A stretch of 64,000 nucleotides of DNA from Zhengitettix transpicula (Eukaryota > Arthropoda > Insecta > Orthoptera > Tetrigidae), in NCBI GenBank assembly GCA_037074705.1, contig CM073595.1, positions 28,239,501-28,303,500 on the forward strand, written 5' to 3'. How positions within the stretch are numbered: the stretch's first letter is position 1; every line of letters begins with the position of its first letter. Of this stretch, positions 10,699 to 22,339 are shown piece by piece. The translations under genes were made by a program, and so were the position numbers. A model generated the notes under the pieces. It saw only the letters and a list, made by a program, of their open reading frames with translations, ran no database searches and was not told the origin of the DNA.

Positions 10699-11685
10699 TG
10701 TTAGCGTAATAGTTAACTTGAAACTGCCGGAAATATTGGTAGGGAAAATAATAAAATTGTAGATTTAGTTTTAATATTGTGCGTACTTATTAGCAGAATG
10801 CTTACACCACACTGCCGAGCTGACCACTGCTAGATTCCTCGAAGCTTCCTGTTCTTTTTCTACCTGACTTTTTTTTTATGGGCCAAAGGCCCTTAAAGGC
10901 CGTGCCCCATTGAAAGCACGCACGGCCAAGCATGGGGGTCTACCACTTTCTACACCCCCTCTGCACGTGCTGTTAGTAAACTAACTTGGAACACAAGGAT
11001 TGGGAACTTGTGTTTGATCCGCACCTGAGGGCATAATACCCTTTAATACGGTCATTCACGGAGATAGCTTGTGAGAGAGACAGAATGAAGAGCGTAGGGC
11101 TGAGGGAAAAAAGTGCCAATAATTCAACCTGAAGGGTCTCCTTACCGGGAAAAAAAACCTCAGCGATAGTTAGATGGGTTGAAGTGCACAATGAGCTAGA
11201 ATACTGCTCTTGTGCGACAGCAACATGCACATGGTTTTGTTGGTAGGAATAAGTTAGTAGTTGGTTGCGGGTATCATGCACGTCGATCCTCTTCTCGTCG
11301 AGGAGTCCGGATCTCCGCACACGTCCTGTAAAAACCGTAAGCAAGCGTGGTCAGTTAATCGTTATGAGCCGATCATGGGGGTTCGGGGGGGAGGAGGAGG
11401 TGTTTTGGGCGTTTGTGTTTAGTGACGCGGGTGTGGTCATAATTGCCCAGTCGTCTTATGATAGTGTTGTGTGAGAATTGTGTCTTGCTGTACAGGCGTT
11501 CAGCATGTTCTCTGATAACGTCCATTAATGGCAGAATGTTTAATTCGCGGTGGACGTCTTTAGTTCGTGCCCTCCAAGGTGCCTTGGCGATGATTTTATC
11601 TACCTGACTCTCGGACCAGGGTTTTTCCAAAACAATAGGGTCCGGCCATCTGGCCTCCCCTCCACTACATTGCCAATCCTGAACA
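10699..11685 (-). repeat. BEL/Pao 3' LTR, interrupted by a LINE
   Basis: Matches the other LTR (16810-17058) from TGTTAGCGTAATAGTTAACT to CAATCCTGAACA, except for a 740-base insertion (LINE plus duplicated target) after TCTACCTGACT. Without it the LTR is about 247 bases. Confidence 0.92.
10870..11598 (-). mobile_element. 5'-truncated Jockey-type LINE nested in the LTR
   Basis: Flanked by the 11-bp target duplication TCTACCTGACT (10859-10869 and 11599-11609). On the minus strand it starts inside the end of the reverse-transcriptase ORF (11598 to 11373, about 75 codons). This reads PWRARTKDVHRELNIL, the C-terminal block of Jockey-clade LINEs (PW.....HRDL), and ends ...LLLPPEPP and a stop. A 3' UTR of about 500 bases follows, ending GGGCCTTTGGCCCAT and a run of A (seen as T9 at 10870-10878). 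The preserved duplication and poly-A tail show ordinary target-primed insertion after the BEL element had arrived. Confidence 0.88.
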
Positions 11686-12125
11686 TACCGCCAGCCTTGC
11701 GAGACATAGGTATCGCAATATTACAAAATCAACTAAATTATCAAACACAAACAAAATGCATAATTACAAAGCATTATATACAATAAACGATATATTAAAA
11801 GCTGTAGGTACAAGAAAAAAATAAATATTTACATTACAAAGAGTAATACAAATTGCAGAAAATTAACAATATTCAAGTAAAGGATTTTCGAATTACATTC
11901 AATATTTACATACAATATTATCATTGGATTATTAATTTACAGAATGGTATACAGGGTGAACTTTATTTTATTATAACAATTAATAATATAGGCTTGATAC
12001 ATTACATACAGTTTATGTGAAATTATTTATCATTTTAATAACTTTATATTAAGGTTTGTTCCTTAGCTAATTATTGAATTTTATTAATTATATACATATA
12101 TATCGAGACAATTACAATACTAACT
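11686..12125 (-). other. BEL/Pao internal 3' non-coding segment
   Basis: AT-rich DNA between the integrase stop and the 3' LTR. The bases just inside the LTR read GGCTGGCGGTA on the minus strand and would hold the polypurine tract, which is only weakly purine-rich here. Confidence 0.5.
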
Positions 12126-15100
12126 TTATTTCTGGAAGGTAATAGGAACAGGCAATTTACAAATTTGTGTTATACGGCGTACGTACTGAGAATTCGCTGT
12201 TTTTATTGTTACCACACGAACGAAATTATCTCGTCCGGGTGAACATGAAATAATGCGTCCTAATTCCCATTTAGTAGGAGGAAGATTAGTATTTTTAATT
12301 AGTACTATTTCGCCACACTTGACGTTAGGCTTTGTTGATACCCATTTATTACGCTGTTGTAAAGACAACAAATAATCACGGCTCCATAATCTCCAGAATC
12401 GCTCTGCAAGCTTTAGTACTAGTTGCCAGCGAGAAAGTCGATTATCGTTGAAATTTAAAACAGAAGACTCAGGAATAGATTTTAAAGATGTACCAATCAA
12501 AAAATGTCCAGGAGTTAATACATCGAAAGAATCACAATCATCTTTAAGAGGCACGATGGGTCGTCAATTCAAGCAACAGTCAATCTGAGTTAGGAGTGTA
12601 ACAAACTCTTCATAAGTTAGAGTGGCTGTGCCTACGATCTTTCGTAAATGATTTTTGACACTTTTCACACCAGCCTCTCATAAGCCTCCGAAATGAGGGG
12701 CTGCTGGCGGCAGAAAACGCCATCATTTGCAAAAATTGATTTAACATTAGGGTCCTTCCTAACGGCTTGAAATGTAATTGATAAGTCTTTATTAGCGCCA
12801 TAGAAATTCGCGGCATTATCACTGTACATATTGCTAGGTATACCGCGTCGAGATACAAATCGACGAAATGCCGCTAAAAATGCTGCGGAAGAATAATCGT
12901 TAACGAGTTCTAAATGTACAGCACGTGTAGAAAAACAAAGACAGCTATATAAGACTTATGCGATTTACGACCACGACCAGAGCTTTCGCGAATATTAAAG
13001 GGTCCAGCGTAGTCTACTCCGGTATGAGAGAAGATACGATGAGGAGAACACCGTACAGAAGGCAAGTCAGCCATTTGCTGATAATTGGTAGAAGCTTTAA
13101 ATCTACTACACGTTACACAATTGTGAATTACCGTCTTGACAAGAGATCTCGCTCCAAGAATCCAATATCCAGAGTTAACTGAGTACCAGCATGTAATAAA
13201 TTCTGGTGCATTTGCCTAACTATTAATGTGGAATGGCGGGAAATAACCGACACTTTTGTAACGTTGAATTCCGAAGTCGACCGCCGACTCTAAGAATATT
13301 TTATGAATCTAGAAAGGGATTTAATGATCTTAATTTAGAGGATTTAGGAAGTTCTCGTTTTTTATCGATAAGGGAAATTTCTGTGGCAAATTCTTCATTT
13401 TGAATGCACCTGATCCAAACCTCAGCAGCGTGCGTAATTTCATTGCCAGAAAGAAATATTGTTCTTTCAGATTTTCGTTTTAGCCCATCAATAAATTTAA
13501 TCATGTATGCGGTAACACGCAATAGTCTTGACCAAGATGAGAAACGAAGATAAATAGCATCAGTTTTTTCTAAATGATGTGAAGTAAATTGATTGCGTTT
13601 CTCGAGTTTAGTCGATTCTAATTTTATTACTGATGTAGGCCATTTGTCTGAAGGGTAAGAATTGGGCCTATTCCCACCATAAAGAATTTATAAGCAGGTG
13701 AGAAACCGCGTGAAGCACAGTCTGCAGGATTATCCTTTGTTGGAACACGTCTCCAAATAGCATCGGGAATAATTGTCTGAATATTTGAAATTCGATTTGC
13801 AACAAACACTGACCATGTAGCGGCATGTTTCTGCAGCCAACTTAAAACAATAGTTGACAACAATGTAATGATATTTTTGAAATATCTAACGCCTTTTGTA
13901 CAGTAACAATCAGTTTCGCAAGAATAGAGCACAGAGCTCCAATCGAGGTATACTTAAAGTTTTAAGAGGAGCGACTTTTGTTTTAGCATTCAATAAAGAA
14001 ACAAATATAGAACCTGATCTAGTTACAATACGTATATATATATATAACAGCAGAATAAGCCGAGATTGAAGCGTCTGAAAAACCATGAAGTTCGACAACA
14101 TCAATATATTTATCATAATGGATCCAGCGAGGAATAGTTACAGAAGATAGAGCTGATAAATTGTCTCTAACTTCAATCCACTTTTTAACAATTGGTTTTG
14201 GCAGTTCTTCATCCCAGGAAACTTTCAACAGAAGTATTTTGGCATTAATAATAACTGGTGAGACCCAGCCGAGAGGATCAAACAATTCAGCTATAGAAGA
14301 TAGAATGTTTCGCTTATTAATAGTGGTATTTATTGATGTGGAAACATTGAATTTATAAGCATCTTCTTTAGGACTCCAAAAATACCCAATAATTTCAAAC
14401 TTGTAATTTCTTCAAAGGGAAATTCGACTGCCAATCCATGATCAGACGAATCGATACTAGAAAGGAGTGCAGGTGAATTACTACACCATTTACGAAGTTG
14501 AAACCCAGCAGAATTAGCTAAGGCGGAAATTTGAATTTGCATTTCCTGAACAATCTCTAAAGTGTCACTTTGTAATTTATTTTCCAACCTAAGAAAGGAA
14601 TTGAGAGCTGTTTTATGTGACAGACCTAATTCCATGGTTAATTTACTAAACGGCAGATGAATGCCATAACGCCCTTCGTGAGTACGATAATGTGTTTTAA
14701 CAAAGTGAGATTCACATTCCTTTTCATCCTGGGAAAGTGAAACATGATGACAGATATCTTCTATTTCCCAAAATCTTTGTAGTAACTTATTTAATGATGT
14801 ATCAAAGGCATGATGGATATGGACCGAGTGAGAATTAATTGGGTGGAGTGGTAGAAATTATCCATCCAAATATAGTTAATTGCGCTACCGGTGTACTAGG
14901 AGGACCTGTACGTAATCCATCGCGAAGTACAGAACTGTATAAATCAGCACCAATAAGGAAATCAATTTTATCATTGGAAGAAGGATAAGGATCTGCAAGT
15001 TTAAGATCTTGCAAATGGTTCAGTTCGCTCGAGATGGTAAATTGTCTAGGTACATATTTAGTTATTTTTGGAACAACGAGAGTTGTGGTAGATAATGAAA

Positions 15101-15617
15101 TTTCTGGGTTATCAATAGGTTTAATGATAACATTCACGGAACTAGAAACATTTGCTACGGTGGTACTACCAACTGACGAAATAGAAGTTGATACTCGAGA
15201 ACGTCGTAAACATAATATTTGAACAATAGATTCGCTTATAAAGGAAGCTTCTGAACCCCGATCTAACAAGGCGCGAACTTGAATTTGTCTACCGTTAGCA
15301 GCTTGTAACACAACACGAGCTGTAGCAAGTAACACTGGTTGCAACTTGCTTTTTTCAATAGAATTAAAATGACTACTAACGGGTGGGTTTGATGGACTTA
15401 CATGAGACGAATTTTCTGAATTTAAGTTATCTGACGAAACTAGATTAGAAGAACTCAAATTAATATTTGCTTCTTGATGTAACAGATAATGGTCTCTCTT
15501 ATGGCAATGTTTGCACGAAAACTTACAAGGGCAGGCCTGGAGATTATGGCCTTTCGCTAAACAATTAATACACCGTTGATTCTTTCGAATATAAGAATGC
15601 CGATTGAAGACTGACAA
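12126..15617 (-). pseudogene. BEL/Pao pol remnant (CCHC, protease, RT/RNase H, integrase)
   Basis: Domains in order on the minus strand. 15617-14835: two zinc knuckles (CINCLAKGHNLQAC, then CKHCHKRDHYLLH) and a retroviral-type protease with ALLDRGSEASFISE, in which the usual D[ST]G is changed to DRG. 14830-14330: RT start (RFWEIEDI, ELGLSHKTA) joined directly to the post-palm block (GFQLRKWCSN), so the catalytic core with YxDD is deleted near 14570. 14285-13627: RNase H-like region (DPLGWVSP, HGFSDAS, SIPRLELCA, WRRVPTKDNPAD). 13520-12126: integrase (HFGGL, then a TGA at 12680-12678 where the family has Trp, then EAGVKS) and the BEL C-terminal domain with LTPGHFLIG. Several frameshifts; one lies in a TA run at 14029-14048. 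Confidence 0.88.
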
Positions 15618-15657
15618 ATTCTTGAATGCATCACAAGCATATATCTTATGATCGCCA

Positions 15658-16725
15658 TTACAAAAACAACATTTTTTTAATCACAGATGTTTGATGAGAA
15701 TTTAATGAATTATTCTTAGAAAATTGTTGAGCAATACGTGTTTTGACATCTCTAAAGTTATACACGGGAATAGCTTCTAATGCACGTATACGAGATGAAA
15801 TGAAGGATTCCAAATCACAATATTTCACAAATTTAGTTGCATCACTTACATGCATTTCCCATTCCTTGCGGGATTGTATATCTAATTTTGAAACAATCAA
15901 ATAGACTAAAAAATGGTCTTCTGACTTAATTTTTAAACTATTAAAGGCAGTTCTAACTGAATTAGAAATATCTCTTAATTTTTTAAGATTTGGCAGGAAA
16001 TCAGAGGTAATTGCTGGAAATTCACAAAATTGCTTCAGGTATGCGTTAATTAAGGAACGATTATTATCTAAACGGCTTTTTAACAAATTCCACGCTTCTA
16101 CAAAATTAGAATCTGACAAGGAGATGCCACACAACAGGTTACTGATTTCACCGACAAGACATGACTTTAAATAATGCAATCTGATAAAGAATTATTATTA
16201 ATAACTAAGGATGTAAATAGCTCACGAAAATTTATCCAGTCTGTAACTTTTCCATTAAAAGAAGGAAGAACAATACGCGGTAACTTAACTTGTGACGATG
16301 GTGCGCAGGCTGCAGCGTTGTTCAGTGTTGAGTTCTGGATAGATGTTTCTTCAGAAATTTTCTCCAAGATAAAGTAGAATATTTCTTGAAAAGCCTCCCT
16401 GGTAGTGATGAAATGGTCGTCCTGGAAGTAGATCTTCTGTTCATCCTCGGAAGTCTTCAGAGATTCAATTTCCGCATGCTGCGTATGATATTTGCCCCAG
16501 TCCATTTCAAGCTTTTGTAGGCACGCTTTTAGCATGGCACCAAAATTGAAGATCTCGCAGTGAAAGTTGATTTTTGACGTCCAGAATCTCCTGCTTCAAT
16601 ATATACTGCTCCTGTACTAATCTCTCCATTTGTTTCTTGTCTGCTTTCGACATTTTGTTAGTCTTAGCAGATAATGTGAGGGTCGTGAAGTACTTTACGA
16701 ACAACCTCGAAAACCGTTGTAACAC
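15658..16725 (-). pseudogene. BEL/Pao gag remnant
   Basis: Three overlapping frames (16725-16507, 16535-16167, 16179-15658) together match a BEL-type gag layout. There is a short charged coiled N-terminus (KADKKQMERLVQEQY), then the LPRIVLPSFNGKVTDWINF block that begins the DUF1759-like gag core, then LKSCLVGEISNLL and the helical remainder. Frame changes near 16520 and 16175 break it. The knuckles follow in the next frame. Confidence 0.8.
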
Positions 16726-16786
16726 TTACAAGTCATAACTTTGTAAGCGCCGAAGCACAATATAGAACTGCTACCAATATTTTAAA

Positions 16787-16804
16787 TCCGACTCCGGAGG
16801 ACCA
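16787..16804 (-). other. Primer binding site of the BEL/Pao element
   Basis: On the minus strand TGGTCCTCCGGAGTCGGA lies five bases inside the 5' LTR. It begins with the TGG expected for pairing with a tRNA 3'-CCA. I could not assign the tRNA with confidence. Confidence 0.65.
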
Positions 16805-16809
16805 TAAAT

Positions 16810-17058
16810 TGTTAACGTAATAGTTAACTTGAAACTGCCGGAAATATTGGTAGGGAAAATAATAGAATTGTAGATTTAGTTTTAATATTGTGCGTATTTA
16901 TTTAGCAGAATGCTTACACCACACTGCCGAGCTGACCACTGCTAGATTCCTCGAAGCGTACTGTTCTTTTTCTACCTGACTCTCGGACCAGGGTTTTTTC
17001 CAAAACAATAGGGTCCGGCCATCTGGCCTCCCCTCCACTACATTACCAATCCTGAACA
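16810..17058 (-). repeat. BEL/Pao 5' LTR
   Basis: A 249-base LTR that starts TGTTAACG and ends GAACA on the plus strand. It is an uninterrupted copy of the one at 10699-11685 and defines the empty target of the nested LINE. Confidence 0.92.
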
Positions 17059-17063
17059 CCCGT

Positions 17064-19271
17064 AATAAAGATTTATGCGATTATTCGAATTAACAATATA
17101 TTTTTGAATTCAAAATATGTTAACATTCCGTGATAATACAAGCATAAAGAATGAACAATAAAGTAAGCGACATACAAAAATTACTACTTTAGAAGAAATG
17201 TCTACGAAACGAGTACACATGTACTGAAAGATGTCAGTCACAATTCCAAAATTCACGGGTGTTAAATTTAATATTATATAACAGTATCATAGATCAAATT
17301 TGGCCGGTGTACGGATTTAATAAAAGATTTTCGGCTCTCTAATCACCTAACGACGGCGGAGATGAATTTCGCAGAAACGTTTTATTGTAATAAATAATTG
17401 ATTAGGTTGATAAGCTGAGAATCTCTTATTAAATATCATAGATCCTTTGAAATAGAATAGAAAATATAAATAATTTTAGACTCAAACTTTCTATAATTAT
17501 TAATCATGCTACCGATTCCCAATACATTAGACGAATTTTTAACCGGCAGCATGTATTTAAGTGAATAAGTATTTTCAATACTGTGGAAAGTTCAATATTA
17601 AAGAGTAACCTTCATACAGCTCCCGAAATGAAAACTAATTTTAATGGGATAGTTTTCGAAATGTTATAAGGTTCTTCCAAAGCGTCAATTAAATCGATGT
17701 TTTTACATTTAAAGCACTTTGATCGCATCTTTAAACATAATTACATCTATTATTTTCTTATGACATAGTTATATTTGGTCTCATTATTTTACATCATTGT
17801 CCATTTAAATGATGAAATAGAAATTTACTGAATTAAAATGGACTACAAAATTAAAAGCAACAGTCTTGAGGAGAATGAATAAGGGGAAAGACACCATTTC
17901 GTGAATGGGATCCTTAGAGAACGTAACTTGTGACCAGGGCGGCGACAAAGGGGACTGAGGGGGCAAATGCCCAGAGGGCGGAGACCACAAGGGGCTCGGG
18001 TCCCAAAAATTAAATTAATTAAAAATTTAAATGCCAACAGCTTCTGCAGAAAAATCTGATAATCACTTGCTTATAAAATAACCTACAAGTTCGCAGTTAT
18101 CGTCTAAATTGAGGGGGTTCTGGGATGTATGGGCCCTGCCTCTCAGTTGCCCAGGAGCCCGAGAATCCTGTCACTGGGCCTGCTTGCAACGGCTTTGAAT
18201 AAATTACCATTCCGATCCTAAACATTAATTTCTTTCGAGGAACCTGTGTTAAATAATATCTTATTCTGCGATTTGAAGAAAAGTATTTAATAGTTCCGGT
18301 GGTATGGAACAGAAAAATGTAGTGGAACCTAATAGTTTTAATAATAAAATTTTCCATTTTTAATACGAATTAATTTTTTTAAGACAGCTCTCGAACACCA
18401 ATAAAACAATATATAAATAACGATTTTTATGTAAACTCACTAATATTTAGATCTAAATCACGCTGATAGGAAGACTATTATTATCGTATAATAAGATATT
18501 ATTCACTCTTTTGTAATTAGGGAATGTAAAATATGAAAAATCATAACACAAATATCGATGTTGAATTTAAAAAATAATACATCCCTGTAGTATATCTTTC
18601 TAATATAGTTCACTTGAAGTGTGAACAACTTTGAACATTGAATTCCCCCGTTTATGAATTTATATCGTTGTGTAGAAAACAAGATATAAACATTAAATAT
18701 TCAGGCCGAGAAAAGATGTAATTGCCTTCCATTTCATTAGATACGTAATTTTGTGTTGGCGGGTGGGATATATTTACAGAAAATATCATCTAGTTCCTTA
18801 GTAGTTGGCGTAATTATTACTTAAAGGTTACCCACTCTGCATGGACGAAAGAAGACAATTTTACCGTGTAATCGCGAAACGCACCAAAACCTCACGACAT
18901 AAAATTTTTACTAAACTACTTTTCCACTGTAAAGCGAAGCACATTGTCTTGTTGTATCGGCGAACAATTACAGAATTTATATGAGTAATTGGAAACCGCT
19001 TTTTTAAAAACAAAATTGAAATAATCACTCACAGAAATTTACAATATTAGCTATTCGTATTTTATTACTGTTGTTATTTTAAATAATTCGAAATTGTTGT
19101 AACCGCCGCATAGTAAGACATGTTAAACGTTAATAGAAGTTACTTGTAAGCATATTTTCTTTAATTTTTACAAATTCTGTTGTCAACATGCGTATTTAAC
19201 CTATTCGTTAGGCACTAATAAGTTATTAGTAATTTAATTATTAAAGTTGAAATTGTTCACCGAACCAAAAT
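17064..19271. other. Intergenic, possible hAT-type debris, Nmt upstream
   Basis: No host gene seen. Two GC-rich patches, at about 17935-18000 (CCAGGGCGGCGACAAAGGGG, GGGGCAAATGCCCAGAGGGC) and about 18110-18190 (rich in GGGCC and CCCAGG), resemble the ends of non-autonomous hAT-like elements placed in opposite orientation, but I could not pair exact terminal repeats. The last 400 bases before 19272 should hold the Nmt promoter and 5' UTR; no core element could be fixed by eye. Confidence 0.35.
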
Positions 19272-22258
19272 ATGGATTATGACACGGATGAAGACCGGTC
19301 TCAAGACGTAAGTTAATTGTGCTTAATGTAAGGAACAGAAATGTTAAAATGCAAATGATTCATGTTTCTATGTACGGCTAAAGCAAATCTCACTTGTTGA
19401 TAATCTATGTTGAGTGAAGTTTATATAACTGACAGAAATGTTAATTTCTAGGTTATTAGGTGTCTGCAACATGTGAATCAGATATGGTCTTTTTCATTGT
19501 TTCCTAGATCTCCACATATGTGGAAATTGCTCATTTTTATGGTATTAATAAGGGAAATATGAAATAAACTTGTTCATACTAATTTTGCAGAGAAACGTTT
19601 AATGGATTTGTCTAATGTGTATATTAATACTGAGTTCTATATTTTTTAATACAATGAGGTAACTGAAGTTTCTCATACATATTTTGTCTTTCAGTTATTA
19701 CAAGTGCATCAAATTCAGTCCATTGAAGAAAATGGAACAGAAAATAGGGATATATTTGAAAAGTCTGCAATTTGTAAAAGGTAATTGCACATATCTTCTG
19801 TATTATACGTTAGTGATACATGTACTCTATATGTAGTCTAGTTCTTTTCAGATAAGTAATTTGTTTTATTTATGATTACACGTAACACAACTTATCCCAG
19901 GTACCTAGGTGGACAAATGGTTTTGTATTCAGTGATGTCTGAAATATTTAACAAACGCTCTTCTCATAATTTGACAACTATTCATATACATTTGGAAAGC
20001 TGTCAGAGTTTTATTACAATTTTTGTTATTGTCATTATCAACTTACAATTTGTTCATTTTAATACTGCTGCAATTTCACATGTCTCTGTCTCATAGTTTT
20101 GCTGGGTATATTTTACTATATATGAGTGTTACATAAACTGCTGTTTCTCATTTTTCAAATTTTAAATATATAATCTTTTAAGCGAAATTACACAAATTAT
20201 GAAATCATATTAATTCTACTTCATAAGTGTAAACCACAAACATTATTTAAAATTCTAAACAATTTGTTTTGAGTTATTTGTGTTAAGAATTGTAGGGAAA
20301 GTAGTTGAAACACCATTTTTATGCTGTAAAGTCTGAATGCAACATATTCTTTAGCACCAGTTATCAGAAATTATTTGTCCTATGAGCTTGGCAATGCAAC
20401 TTTAATAATTTTCACATTTAAATTTTCTTTTGAATTTTGAAAAAGATTGGTTTAAGGATGCAAAAAATGGCTATCTGAAAGTGTTCAATTTAATTTCTCT
20501 TATGTCTCCCTGATTATAGTAAATTATAGTCACAAAATCAAATAATCATTAGAATTTTTCAGATGTTTGATGTAACAAAGCCTATTCAAGCCAACTAGTA
20601 TCTGGTTTCAAAATTTATTTTGTTGTTGAAACAATTGGTATAGGTAGTAATGTGTTCCAATGTCTATTCTAAAGCAAATTTTGAGAACAGTAACAATTTT
20701 ATCCTATGAATTAGTTCAATGGTACGAATCTGAACACTTCTCCATTCAACTGCTAAATCTAGTCCATTCCAGAGAGTCGACTGTTGAGTCTTCACTTCAC
20801 AGTACAGAAAATTGTGACTACCTGCTGAAGTATAGAGTACAGAGTGAAAATAGGGCATGGGAAGATGGGGCCAGCATTGCTTGTTTACTTGCAAGTTAAT
20901 TTGCTTTTCTGAGAATTAAATGGGAGACTTGCAAAATTCTGTAACTGCAGTATCTTGCAATACAGTATTAGTTGATGATATTATAACAATGTTTCTTTCA
21001 GTATTATTTTTTGAGGGGTTTAGTAATGAGTATTTTTATTTCTCAGGTTATTATGTCCTGTTAAAGCTGTTTTAATGTTTAATTAGTTGAAAATTCTGAG
21101 TATCTCCTAGGAAATTTTGGGAACATTAGCTAAGTAATTGGCACACAATTGTGGGCAATGTAAAGGTATCGTTTGGGAGTGTATGAGCACATCTTTCTGA
21201 TGTGGTTTTTCTATTTTACTTTGTGGGAATTGTTTTTATTTTTAGGAACAAAATAATGCCATCAATTACTACTCGAATTAGTATATCATTATCATGAGTA
21301 TAACCCAGGATCAATTAGCAACCAAATAATGTTTTGTACCACAATTTTGTGAAAAATTGCATGCTTTTTAAACATCCTACCAGTAGTGAACAAATTATTG
21401 ACTAAGAACAATATAATCAGATCATGGGACCATACAGTAATTGCAAGAGGATACCATGAAAATTAATAAATATGATCATCACAGTTGAATATCTATATTC
21501 TTAAGTTGGTTTGCAAGTATTAATTTACATATAACAGTTATGAACCATAGTATTATGGATTTACAGCTTTAGAGGTACTAAAAACTCTGGATATCATTCA
21601 CTCAAATCATTTAAGACAACAACGGAACAAATAAAACAGCAGTGACATTTGCAAGAAAAATGTTTCATAGAAGTTCCTCGCTGTATTTTTATTGTGCAAT
21701 GGGAGCAGATTTCAAGCACACCAGGGCATTAGTCACACCTTTAGAGGGTGATAATTTAATTTTTCATGCACTTACTAGTCAAGCGTCAAAATAAAAAATG
21801 TACCATATAATGTCAATTGTCCATATCAATTGTATGTATTAGGAGAAACATATATTTTTTTGGCCAACATTTTTTCATTTTCTTTATTTGCAGCTCTAAA
21901 AAGCGTAACAGGCGGAAGAAAGGCACAGTCAATGGGACTGATGGAGACAAAATTATGGATGAAGACTTAGATGAGGATATTCAAGCTGATGGAAATGTAA
22001 ATTGAAGCATATATTATATTTGTGATAACAATGAGTTTGTCGTTAAAATAAAACAAAATTATGTTATCCTGAATCAGTTTTCATTGTTTAAATCAAAGAT
22101 GTTCGAAATACAAATTTCATTTCCTTCCTCTACTTTATTATATTCCAATCCTTTGTTGAACTTTGACATTCTATTGATACTTATATTAGAAAATATTTGA
22201 ATGGATTTAGTTTAAATCAGATGTCTATGTTACTTGTTTTTTTTGTTATTACTATATG

Positions 22259-22339
<81 letters not shown>

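Larger units (their letters stand above)
10699..17058 (-). mobile_element. BEL/Pao LTR retrotransposon, complete ends, defective
   Basis: The element lies on the minus strand between two LTRs (16810-17058 is the 5' LTR; 10699-11685 is the 3' LTR with an insertion). It is flanked by the 5-bp target duplication CCCGT at 10694-10698 and 17059-17063. The LTRs begin TG and end CA. Order on the minus strand: 5' LTR, primer binding site, gag, CCHC knuckles, protease, RT/RNase H, integrase, AT-rich 3' leader, 3' LTR. The LTPGHFLIG motif and the FGGL.EAGVKS block mark it as BEL/Pao. It cannot be autonomous: many stops and frameshifts, and the RT catalytic core is missing. LTR identity is high apart from a few substitutions and 1-2 base indels. 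Confidence 0.92.

Noticed and set aside
20660..20899. Overlapping open frames of 76-79 codons on both strands in Nmt intron 2
   Set aside because: Mirror-image frames without motifs; the intron on either side fits Nmt splicing without an extra exon.
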